From Chloroflexia bacterium (GTDB lineage: Bacteria > Chloroflexota > Chloroflexia > Thermomicrobiales > JALYUS01): 13,060 bases of DNA. Each line of letters begins with the position of its first letter. The first letter of the stretch is position 1. Both the position numbers and the translations under genes were made by a program. Positions 5,584-11,858 of this stretch are shown one piece after another. The notes under the pieces are model-generated. The model was not told the origin of the DNA. It did no database searches and saw nothing but the letters and a program-made list of their open reading frames with translations. The stretch is taken from NCBI GenBank assembly GCA_025924435.1, contig JAICIL010000104.1, forward strand, positions 1 through 13,060, read 5' to 3'.

Positions 5584-6924
5584 ATGCCGGATGATCTCGC
5601 CGCATCCATCGAGACGATGCGGATCATTGATACCCACAGCCACATGCAGAGTGACCGTCAATGGGAGACGAGCGGCCCGCAGGATGTCCTTGTCGATCTC
5701 TTTGGCGTGTACAGCAGGGACGATCTCATCGTTGCCGGGGCGACGCCGGAAGCAGTGGCACGCCTGCTCGATGGCACGGACCCGGATATCGCCGGCCGTT
5801 TCGCGGCGATTGCCGACGCGTGGCGGGCGATGCAGTTCACGGGGTATGGCGAAGTCGTGCGCATCGTTGCCGAGCAGGTGTATGGGATCGAAGAACTCAG
5901 CGGCCCGGCGGCGGTGCGGGCACAAGCGCGGCTTGATGCGCTTCGCACTGCCGCCGGCAGCCTGCATCTGCTCCGCGACCGAGCGCTTCTCGATCACATT
6001 CAGATCGATAGCGGCCTCCAGCCGCCAGAGCGGAGCGCCATCGCCCCGGATTTCTACCTGTACGATCTCTCGTGGGCGGGGTTCGGCCGGGTTGATCTGA
6101 GCGCGGAGCGACACGCACTCCTGGCCGAGATGACCGGCGTGACGGTGACCGACCTCGCGTCATTGCGCCGCACGATGGAGACGCTGTTCGAGCGGTATGG
6201 TCCGCAGTCCATCGCGGTGAAGTCCCAGCATGCGTATCAACGCACGCTTGCCTGGCAGGAGCGGGATGACGCGAGCGCGGCGCGGGCCTTGCAGGCTATT
6301 CTTGCCGGTGAGCCGGGGACGGAGCGGGGCGAGTCACCGGAGCGTCTGTGTCTGGGGGATTGGTGCCTTGCGCGTGGGGCGGAACTGGCGGCGGCGTACA
6401 ACCTGCCGGTCAAGATTCATACCGGTTATCTCGCGGGCACGGCAACGTCCGCGAGCGTCGGTGACGGGATGCCCTTGCAGCGCCTGCGGGCGGCACACCT
6501 GACACCACTGCTGACGCGATACCCTGAGACGCGGTTTGTCTTGATGCATATCTCCTATCCGTATGACTCGGAACTGCTCGCCATCGCGAAGCATTTCCCG
6601 AATGTCTGGGTCGATCTCTGCTGGGCGTGGTCGATTGACCCGGTGACGAGCGGGGAGTTCGTGCGCCGCTTTATCCACGCCGCGCCAATCAACAAACTGT
6701 TCGGCTTCGGTGACGACTGCCGGACCCCGACGATGGCGTACGGCTATGCGGTCCAGATGCGCCGGTGGCTCACGCGCACACTGGAAGCGGAGGTCGCGGA
6801 CGGCGCCCTGACAACTGCTCAGGCCATTGACGTGGCGACCCGCATCCTGGGACGCAACCAGCAGGAGTGCTTCGATATTGCGGGACGGCAACGCGCCATG
6901 CGGGAAACGTTGCCACAAGCATGA
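5584..6924 (+). CDS. Metal-dependent amidohydrolase, uronate-isomerase-like (mobile-element cargo)
   Basis: This 446-residue TIM-barrel enzyme has the metal ligands of the amidohydrolase superfamily. These are His18 and His20 in IIDTHSHMQ, a candidate bridging lysine in VKSQHAYQRT (Lys213), His279 in PVKIHTGYL, His322 in VLMHISYPYD, and the C-terminal aspartates in FGFGDD (376-378). The spacing and the segments NVWVDLCWAWSIDP and RILGRNQQECFDIAG point to the branch related to glucuronate isomerase and 'amidohydrolase 2' proteins. The substrate is not predictable. An ATG at 5578 is only one base from the Shine-Dalgarno GGAGAAGG (5569-5576). ATG 5584 is seven bases away and preferred. It is the only intact gene inside the inverted-repeat-bounded element and looks complete, so it may be selected cargo. 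Codon choice seems slightly less GC-extreme than in the surrounding genes. Confidence 0.88.
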   Translation: MPDDLAASIETMRIIDTHSHMQSDRQWETSGPQDVLVDLFGVYSRDDLIVAGATPEAVARLLDGTDPDIAGRFAAIADAWRAMQFTGYGEVVRIVAEQVYGIEELSGPAAVRAQARLDALRTAAGSLHLLRDRALLDHIQIDSGLQPPERSAIAPDFYLYDLSWAGFGRVDLSAERHALLAEMTGVTVTDLASLRRTMETLFERYGPQSIAVKSQHAYQRTLAWQERDDASAARALQAILAGEPGTERGESPERLCLGDWCLARGAELAAAYNLPVKIHTGYLAGTATSASVGDGMPLQRLRAAHLTPLLTRYPETRFVLMHISYPYDSELLAIAKHFPNVWVDLCWAWSIDPVTSGEFVRRFIHAAPINKLFGFGDDCRTPTMAYGYAVQMRRWLTRTLEAEVADGALTTAQAIDVATRILGRNQQECFDIAGRQRAMRETLPQA

Positions 6925-7165
6925 TGTCAGGTCTCCGGGGATTGCAGCGCCTGTTATCGAATGTACGTTCGCATCGCATGGTGGGCGCATTCCCGCGATG
7001 GCAGAGGACGACACGCAGGCAACACGCGAAGATGACGAGACCGGGAAAGCCGGGGGCGACCGCTATGCGTGGCTGCGGCAGCGGACATGTCGCTATCTGC
7101 GCGAGCAGGACGGCGATCATCCGCGATGCGGTGCGGATCTCCTTTGCCCATCCCCGCTACCTCCT
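6925..7165. other. Right tail of the element, no firm gene
   Basis: A frame from ATG 6998 (starting MAEDDTQATREDDETGKAGG) stays open through the right terminal repeat and joins the small gene at 7190 in phase, ending at 7447. It has no ribosome binding site and no family signature that I recognise. I see no terminator or RNA gene here. Confidence 0.35.
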
Positions 7166-7184
7166 CCCATCTGCGTAAGTCCTA
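7166..7184 (-). repeat. Right terminal inverted repeat
   Basis: On the minus strand it reads TAGGACTTACGCAGATGGG, differing from the left end only at base 15. It is directly followed by TACAG. Confidence 0.8.
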
Positions 7185-7189
7185 TACAG
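7185..7189. repeat. Target-site duplication, right copy (TACAG)
   Basis: An exact copy of the 5 bases left of the element, immediately followed by the ATG at 7190. Confidence 0.75.
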
Positions 7190-7447
7190 ATGGCGAATAA
7201 TGACAACGAAGCCCCGAACGGTCCGATGACCGAGCCGTTGCAGGTGCTGAATGATCTCGCCTACTGGCTCGCGGGGGGTCGTGCCCGCTCCGGCAAGGAT
7301 GACCCAACCGAGGATTTAGCGCACCTGGATGCCGACTCGAGATTCCCGCCGATCGCGGGTAGTCACCGCACGCGGTGGATGGTACACTGTCTCCCGGATG
7401 GACCGCACGGACCGCCGCAGATACCGGCGCGGTCGTTTCGTTTCTGA
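7190..7447 (+). CDS. Small hypothetical protein, cut off from its ribosome binding site by the element
   Basis: I do not recognise this 85-residue reading frame. It begins MANNDNEAPNGPMTEPLQVL and continues NDLAYWLAGGRARSGKDDPT; the middle is acidic and the C-terminus is rich in Arg and Pro. The ATG directly follows the right TACAG duplication and has no Shine-Dalgarno now. Removing the element supplies AGAGGAGAGG six bases upstream, which is the main reason to believe the start. The stretch after about residue 55 may be non-coding, because a possible promoter for the next gene overlaps it. In its present form it could be made only by read-through or as a fusion with the frame from 6998. It may have been disabled by the insertion. 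Confidence 0.42.
   Translation: MANNDNEAPNGPMTEPLQVLNDLAYWLAGGRARSGKDDPTEDLAHLDADSRFPPIAGSHRTRWMVHCLPDGPHGPPQIPARSFRF
7360..7388 (+). promoter_or_regulatory. Possible promoter of the metal-transport operon
   Basis: TAGTCA (7360-7365), a 17-base spacer and TACACT (7383-7388) give 4 of 6 bases in each box. A perfect inverted repeat ACCGC-AC-GCGGT (7365-7376) lies in the spacer, so a repressor could sit here. No Mg2+ riboswitch (M-box) is recognisable in the roughly 135-base leader. Confidence 0.35.
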
Positions 7448-7460
7448 ATCAACCAGTGGG

Positions 7461-7470
7461 GTGACGTCAC
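7461..7470. promoter_or_regulatory. Perfect 10-base palindrome GTGACGTCAC
   Basis: The palindrome lies 55 bases before the start of the MgtE_N-domain gene and is symmetrical without a spacer. It could be an operator for a dimeric regulator; nothing else identifies it. Confidence 0.3.
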
Positions 7471-7524
7471 GATGGCGCGAATGGCGCGGCAACGGCGCGG
7501 CATGCGACAGGAAGGGGAGCCTCC

Positions 7525-8793
7525 ATGCTCTACCTGTCACAACTCATCAACGCCCCCATCCGCGACCGGGACGGCGAGCGGATCGCGACCGTCCGCGACC
7601 TCATCGCGCGCATCGGGGAGGGCTACCCGCCCATCACCGGCATCGTCGCGCGGCAGGGGCGGCGCGAGTTCTTCATCCCCATCGGCGGCATCGCCCGCAT
7701 TGACGCCGACGGCGTCACCCTCTCCTCCGCCAAACTGAACATCGGCCGCTTCGGGCGGCGGGATGGCGAAATCCTCCTCAACCGCGATGTGCTGGATCGG
7801 CAGATCATTGATGTCAACGGCAAGCGCGTCGTGCGCGTCAATGACGTGCAGATCGCGCCCGTCGAAGGGTCGTACCGGCTGATCGGGGCGGACGTCGGCG
7901 CGCGGGCGCTGATCGCCCGGCTCGGCTTCGGGCGCAGGCAGGATCGCGCTCCCCTCGGCGACCTCGTGGATTGGGCGGACATCGAATACCTCGCCGCCAA
8001 TGCGCCGACCGTCCGCCTCAAGGTCTCGCACGACCGGCTCGCCAAACTCCACCCGGCGGAGATCGCCAACATCATCGAGGATTTGTCGTATCACGAAGGC
8101 TCGGAGATCGTCTCCGCGCTCGACGACGAGACGGCGGCGGACACGCTCGAAGAGCTGGACGACGAGCGGCAGGCCGACATCCTCGAACAGATGGACAGCG
8201 AGCGCGCCGCCGACATCCTGGAGGAGATGGCCCCGGACGACGCGGCGGACATCCTCGCCGACATGACGCAGGAGAAGCAGGACGAACTGCTCGCGTTGAT
8301 GGAGCCGGAGGAGTCCGAGGATGTGCGCGAACTCCTGGAATACAACGAGGACACCGCCGGTGGCATGATGACGACCGATTACGTCTCCGTGCCCGTCGCG
8401 CTGACCGCCGAGGATGCCCTCGCCCACCTGCGCGCGATGGACGAGCAGCCGGATATGGTCTACTACTTCTACGTCGTCGAGCGCGGCGACGCGCCCCCGC
8501 CGGACGATCCGGACGGCGATGTGCCCGAATACCTCCGGGGCGTCGTGACCTTGCGGCAACTGGTGAGCGCGCCGCCGCGCGCGCCGCTCGCCGATCTGAT
8601 GCAGCGCGACATCATCACCGCGAATGTCACCGACCGCGCGGACGACACGGCGCACGTCCTGATCGAGTACGGTCTCTACGCGCTCCCCGTCGTCGGCGAG
8701 GACCGGGAAATCCTCGGCATCATCATGGTGGACGACGCCATGGAACGGCTCCTGCCGGACTCCTGGCGCCAGCGGCTGAAAGTCTTTAGTTAG
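7525..8793 (+). CDS. PRC-barrel / MgtE_N / CBS-pair protein without a membrane domain (Mg2+ sensor-like)
   Basis: This 422-residue soluble protein has the cytosolic Mg2+-sensing half of the MgtE channel but no transmembrane part. Residues 3-66 and about 82-128 look like two PRC-barrel-type segments. Residues 170-275 form the MgtE_N helical repeat (LHPAEIANIIEDLSYHEGSE, repeated ADxLEEM/ADILxxM units, then EYNEDTAGGMMTTDY). Residues 283-410 form a CBS pair, with an acidic loop DAPPPDDPDGD inside the first CBS. The acidic surface is where MgtE binds regulatory Mg2+. AAGGGGAG lies five bases before the ATG. The next gene is an NRAMP-like carrier, so this protein probably gates or senses for it, in place of the fused channel of true MgtE. 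Calling it a magnesium transporter on the MgtE_N domain alone would be wrong, because no membrane segments exist. Confidence 0.9.
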   Translation: MLYLSQLINAPIRDRDGERIATVRDLIARIGEGYPPITGIVARQGRREFFIPIGGIARIDADGVTLSSAKLNIGRFGRRDGEILLNRDVLDRQIIDVNGKRVVRVNDVQIAPVEGSYRLIGADVGARALIARLGFGRRQDRAPLGDLVDWADIEYLAANAPTVRLKVSHDRLAKLHPAEIANIIEDLSYHEGSEIVSALDDETAADTLEELDDERQADILEQMDSERAADILEEMAPDDAADILADMTQEKQDELLALMEPEESEDVRELLEYNEDTAGGMMTTDYVSVPVALTAEDALAHLRAMDEQPDMVYYFYVVERGDAPPPDDPDGDVPEYLRGVVTLRQLVSAPPRAPLADLMQRDIITANVTDRADDTAHVLIEYGLYALPVVGEDREILGIIMVDDAMERLLPDSWRQRLKVFS

Positions 8794-8867
8794 GACTGAG
8801 GACTGAGGACTGAGGACTGAGTGGGGAACGGGCCTTCTCAGTCCTCGATCCTCAGTCCTCAGTCCTG
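8792..8867 (+). repeat. 30-bp inverted repeat built of AGGACTG units
   Basis: The left arm (8792-8821) is four tandem AGGACTG units plus AG. The right arm (8838-8867) is its reverse complement except for two bases, with a 16-base spacer. It begins inside the stop codon of the sensor gene and ends 34 bases before the NRAMP-like start. It would make a very stable mRNA hairpin with no T-run, so it may act as a processing or stability element that sets unequal expression of the two genes. Confidence 0.75.
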
Positions 8868-8901
8868 AGAGCGGAGCGATTGCTATGGCAGGTGGAAGCC
8901 A

Positions 8902-10308
8902 ATGCGGCCCGAGACCGATACTAGCGGTCGCACGGCGGAGAAACACGCCCCGGTAAATGGCCGCCCGAGCGGGACCGTGCGGACCGCGCTGACGACCGCC
9001 ATGCCGGCGGCGGCGGAGCGACTGCGCCGCATCCGGCCGCGCCGCCCGAATATCCCGCGCGTTTCACGTGGAAGGTGGCTCCTCTACCTCTCGCTCCTCG
9101 GCCCCGGCATTGTGACGGCGAGCGCGGGCAACGACGCGGGCGGCGTCGCCACGTATGCGAGCGCCGGGGCGCAATACGGCTACGGCCTGATCTGGGCGAT
9201 GGTGCTGCTCATCCCCGCCCTCGCCATCGTGCAGGAGATGTGCGCGCGGATGGGCGCCGTCACCGGCAAGGGGTTGACCGACCTGATCCGCGAGGAGTTC
9301 TCGCTCCGCTGGACGGCGTTCGTCATGCTCGTGCTCCTGATCGCCAACGGCGGCATCGTCGTCTCGGAGTTCGCGGGGATCGCGGCGGCGTTCGAACTCT
9401 TCCATGTCTCGAAGTATCTCAGCGTGCCGCTGATGGGGTTCGTCGTCTGGTACCTGATCGCGAAGGGGTCATACCGGCGCGTGGAGCGCGTCTTCCTCGG
9501 CATGGCGCTCCTGCTCCTCTCGTACCCGGTCGCCGCCTTCCTCGCCAGGCCGGATTGGGGCGATGTCGCGCATCAGACGGTCACGCCGCACATCTCGTTC
9601 AACGCCGCGTACCTCTTCGCCGTCGTGACGATCATCGGCACGACGATCAGCCCGTATATGCAGATGTACATCCAGTCTTCCGTCGCGGAGAAGGGCGTCA
9701 GCCCGCGCGACTACGCCGTGACGCGCGCCGACGTCTACGTCGGCAGCATCTTCGCCAATCTCACGGCGATCCTGATCATCGTGGCGACGGGGGCGACGCT
9801 CTTCGTCGCCGGGAAGACGGACATCACGAGCGCGGCGGACGCGGCGCAGGCGCTCAAGCCGGTGGCGGGTTCGTTCGCCGGGATTCTCTTCGGTGTCGGC
9901 CTGCTCGGCGCGTCGCTGCTCGCGGCCGGGGTGCTGCCGCTCGCCACGGCGTACGGCCTGTCCGAGGCGTTCGGCTTCGAGAAGGGCGTCAATCAGGGGT
10001 GGCGGGATGCGCCGATCTTTCTCGGCATCTTCACCGGCCTGATCGCCGCCGGTGTGCTCGTGACGCTCATCCCCGGCCTGCCCCTCGTCAAGGTGTTGGT
10101 CATCACGCAACTGATGAACGCGCTCGCCCTGCCCTTCGTGCTCGTCTCGGTGCTGAAATTGGTCAACAATCGCGGCCTGATGGGAGAATACCGCAACGGC
10201 GTCGCGTACAACATCGTCGCGTGGGCGACGACGATCGTCGTCAGTCTCCTCTCGCTGGCAATCCTTCTCAATACACTGCTCGGCTTCGTCGGCCTCGGTT
10301 TTGGTTGA
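8902..10308 (+). CDS. NRAMP-family carrier of the Mg2+-type (NRMT-like), lacking DPGN and MPH motifs
   Basis: This 468-residue membrane protein has about eleven hydrophobic segments. A basic 55-residue cytosolic N-terminus comes first, then segment 1 with GPGIVTASAGNDAGG. The NRAMP metal motif DPGN is here DAGG (78-81). In segment 6 the usual MPH is replaced by TTISPYMQMYIQSS (247-260), so the methionine that favours Mn2+/Fe2+ is absent. Established work on NRAMP-related Mg2+ transporters links loss of these residues to Mg2+ rather than transition-metal transport. The MgtE_N-domain sensor just upstream agrees with that. AGGTGGA lies five bases before the ATG at 8902. It is separated from the sensor gene by a strong hairpin and followed 29 bases later by a beta-lactamase-fold gene. 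Substrate assignment is inference; the NRAMP fold is clear. Confidence 0.9.
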   Translation: MRPETDTSGRTAEKHAPVNGRPSGTVRTALTTAMPAAAERLRRIRPRRPNIPRVSRGRWLLYLSLLGPGIVTASAGNDAGGVATYASAGAQYGYGLIWAMVLLIPALAIVQEMCARMGAVTGKGLTDLIREEFSLRWTAFVMLVLLIANGGIVVSEFAGIAAAFELFHVSKYLSVPLMGFVVWYLIAKGSYRRVERVFLGMALLLLSYPVAAFLARPDWGDVAHQTVTPHISFNAAYLFAVVTIIGTTISPYMQMYIQSSVAEKGVSPRDYAVTRADVYVGSIFANLTAILIIVATGATLFVAGKTDITSAADAAQALKPVAGSFAGILFGVGLLGASLLAAGVLPLATAYGLSEAFGFEKGVNQGWRDAPIFLGIFTGLIAAGVLVTLIPGLPLVKVLVITQLMNALALPFVLVSVLKLVNNRGLMGEYRNGVAYNIVAWATTIVVSLLSLAILLNTLLGFVGLGFG

Positions 10309-10337
10309 TTGATGGCGGTACCACGGAGGGGAAGTGC

Positions 10338-11195
10338 ATGAGCGACGAACGATCTGTGGAGCGGGCGGCGGAGCGGCTGGTCGCGGACTTCGATGGCGAG
10401 GCGGCGTTCCTCGCCCACAACCTGACGACCGGCGCGACAATCGGCCACCGGCCCGACGCGGTGATGCCGACCGCCTCCACCATCAAACTGATCGTCCTCG
10501 CGGAGCTGTACCGGCAAGTGGAGGCCGGGGCGGCCCGGCTCGGTGACCATCTCGCGATCCACCCCGACGACCGGCGCGGCGGCTCCGGCATCCTGAAGGA
10601 CCTGTCGCCCGATCTCGTCGTCACGGTCCACGACCACGCGATCCTGATGACGGCCCTCTCGGACAATACCTCGACCGCCGTGCTCGTCCGGCTGCTCGGT
10701 TTGGAGCGCATCCTGCAATCGGCGCGCGAGTGGGGCATGACTGCGACGACCGCCACATTCCGATCCGGGGCGATGCGCGAGTACGCGACGAGCACGCCGC
10801 GCGATCTCGTGCGGCTCCTGACGCTGATCGCGCGGGACGAAATCATCTCGCCCGTCGCCTGCGCCGCGATGCGCGACATCCTCGTCACGCAGCAGTACCA
10901 CGATCAGATCGCGCGCTACCTGCCGTTCAACCCTTATGCCCGCGACGGATTCGAGCATCCGGGGCCGGTGATCGTCCGCAGCAAGAGCGGCTTTTCCGGG
11001 GCGGCGGGCGTGCGGGTGGACGCGGGCATCGTCGAGTTGCCGGAGAATGTGCGCTACGTCCTCTGCCTGATGACCGAAGGGAGTAGCGACCACCTCTACC
11101 GGCCCGAGCACGACGGCGCGGCGTTGAACGGCCGCCTCTCCCGCCTCGTCTTCGACGCCTGGTGGCCGCCGGGCGTTCCGATGCCGCCGGAATAG
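10338..11195 (+). CDS. Serine hydrolase of beta-lactamase class A fold, no signal peptide
   Basis: This 285-residue protein carries three penicillin-recognising motifs: Ser47-x-x-Lys50 in TASTIKL, Ser108-Asp-Asn in ALSDNTST, and Lys216-Ser-Gly in VRSKSGFSG. The STPRDLVRLL segment (152-161) also matches the family. It belongs to the 'beta-lactamase enzyme family' type rather than to proven resistance enzymes. No export signal precedes the fold, and the omega-loop ExxLN motif holding the deacylating Glu166 is not evident. It may therefore act in the cytosol on another ester, amide or peptide. The ATG at 10338 follows GGAGGGGAA closely. It sits 29 bases after the NRAMP-like gene and is probably co-transcribed, though no functional link is known. 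Antibiotic resistance should not be assumed. Confidence 0.85.
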   Translation: MSDERSVERAAERLVADFDGEAAFLAHNLTTGATIGHRPDAVMPTASTIKLIVLAELYRQVEAGAARLGDHLAIHPDDRRGGSGILKDLSPDLVVTVHDHAILMTALSDNTSTAVLVRLLGLERILQSAREWGMTATTATFRSGAMREYATSTPRDLVRLLTLIARDEIISPVACAAMRDILVTQQYHDQIARYLPFNPYARDGFEHPGPVIVRSKSGFSGAAGVRVDAGIVELPENVRYVLCLMTEGSSDHLYRPEHDGAALNGRLSRLVFDAWWPPGVPMPPE

Positions 11196-11292
11196 CGGCG
11201 GCGATAACCAGACATATCCCAAGAGATGGCATGATCGCACGGCGGCATGCGCTGTCACATTCCGCGCCGCTCGTTCGTCTTCCTGCGTGTGA

Positions 11293-11312
11293 CCCGGTCA
11301 ATGGCGACCGGG
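11293..11312 (+). promoter_or_regulatory. Hairpin before the PPOX gene
   Basis: CCCGGTC, six bases, then GACCGGG form a perfect 7-bp stem ending 11 bases before the Shine-Dalgarno GAGGAGGT. It could end transcripts from the upstream operon or affect translation. The rest of 11196-11336 shows no clear promoter. Confidence 0.35.
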
Positions 11313-11336
11313 ATCGAGACGCGAGGAGGTACGACG

Positions 11337-11810
11337 ATGCGGCCGGACAAACAGGCGGGCGGGGTCAGCACCGGTGATCGGGTGGCGGATGCGGGGAGCG
11401 GGGCGACGGCCACCGCGCCACGGGCGCTCGAACGGTTCATCCGCCAGAGGACCGTCCTCCTCACCACGTATCGCCGCGACGGCACGCCCGTTGGCACGCC
11501 GGTGCATATCGCCGTCGCGGGCAATCGCGCATTCTTCCGCACATGGGAGACGACCGGGAAACTGAAGCGCATCCGCAGGAACCCCGACGTCGCGGTTGCG
11601 CCCTCCACGGTGCGCGGCGCGCCCACCGGCCCGGCAATCCGCGCTCGCGCGCGGGTGCTGCGTGGCGATGAAGCGCGGTACGCCGCCCGCGCCCTCGCCC
11701 GCAAGTATCCGATCCTGCACGGCGTCGCCATCCCGCTCTTCCATCGGCTGCGCGGCTACACGACGATGCATGTCGAACTGACGCCGAGGGAAGATGGGAG
11801 GATCGGATAG
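11337..11810 (+). CDS. PPOX-class (probably F420-dependent) small oxidoreductase
   Basis: This 157-residue split-barrel protein resembles the pyridoxamine-phosphate-oxidase-like family that uses F420 or flavin. Signatures are the N-terminal strand pair LLTTYRRDGTPVGTPVHIAV (about 42-61), AFFRTWETTGKLKRIRRNPD (about 65-84) for cofactor phosphate binding, and the later strand TGPAIRARARVL. A poorly conserved stretch of about 27 residues at the N-terminus precedes the fold. The ATG at 11337 has GAGGAGGT six bases upstream, a near-ideal site; earlier in-frame starts have none. It converges with a luciferase-like F420-type enzyme, so both point to a host that makes F420. The substrate is unknown. 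A plain FMN-binding protein is the alternative. Confidence 0.88.
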   Translation: MRPDKQAGGVSTGDRVADAGSGATATAPRALERFIRQRTVLLTTYRRDGTPVGTPVHIAVAGNRAFFRTWETTGKLKRIRRNPDVAVAPSTVRGAPTGPAIRARARVLRGDEARYAARALARKYPILHGVAIPLFHRLRGYTTMHVELTPREDGRIG

Positions 11811-11812
11811 CG

Positions 11813-11837
11813 CGCACCGACGAGCATCGGCGGTGCG
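11813..11837. terminator. Shared hairpin between convergent genes
   Basis: CGCACCG and CGGTGCG form a perfect 7-bp stem with an 11-base loop in the 48-base gap between the two stop codons. Its symmetry would serve both directions. No T-run is present on either strand. Confidence 0.45.
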
Positions 11838-11858
11838 ATCCGACTTCGGGGCGATCCG

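Larger units (their letters stand above)
5047..7184. mobile_element. Insertion element with terminal inverted repeats carrying an amidohydrolase; no intact transposase
   Basis: The segment is bounded by inverted copies of TAGGACTTACGCAG-n-TGGG, with 18 of 19 bases matching, and flanked by TACAG on both sides. Inside, from left to right, are a 3'-truncated IS256-type transposase start (minus strand), a possible promoter, a complete amidohydrolase gene (plus strand) and about 240 bases with no firm gene. With no full transposase it could move only with help from one supplied elsewhere. This is the layout of a passenger-carrying, non-autonomous insertion sequence. IS256 elements usually duplicate 8-9 bases, not 5, so the ends may belong to another family and the transposase remnant may be a secondary passenger. 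The excision product restores a plausible gene start, which independently supports the boundaries. Confidence 0.8.

Noticed and set aside
5041..7188. 8-bp target duplication typical of IS256
   Set aside because: Taking GGACTT as the element edge gives CTACAGTA and TATACAGA as flanks, which do not match. The 5-bp TACAG with a TAGGACTT edge fits exactly.
7390..7524. Mg2+ riboswitch (M-box) before the MgtE_N-domain gene
   Set aside because: I could not find the conserved M-box core or its stems; only a 10-base palindrome stands out.
8792..8867. CRISPR-like array from the AGGACTG units
   Set aside because: The units are contiguous 7-mers without spacers, arranged as one inverted pair. This is a hairpin, not an array.
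7537..8946. 469-codon minus-strand open frame
   Set aside because: It is complementary to the MgtE_N-domain gene and has no recognisable domain or ribosome binding site.
9075..10337. Upstream extension of the beta-lactamase-fold gene across the NRAMP-like gene
   Set aside because: The extension is an Arg-rich shadow of the carrier gene; the real start at 10338 has GGAGGGGAA before it.
9993..11258. 421-codon minus-strand open frame
   Set aside because: It is the shadow of the beta-lactamase-fold and carrier genes, with His/Arg-rich composition and no motifs.
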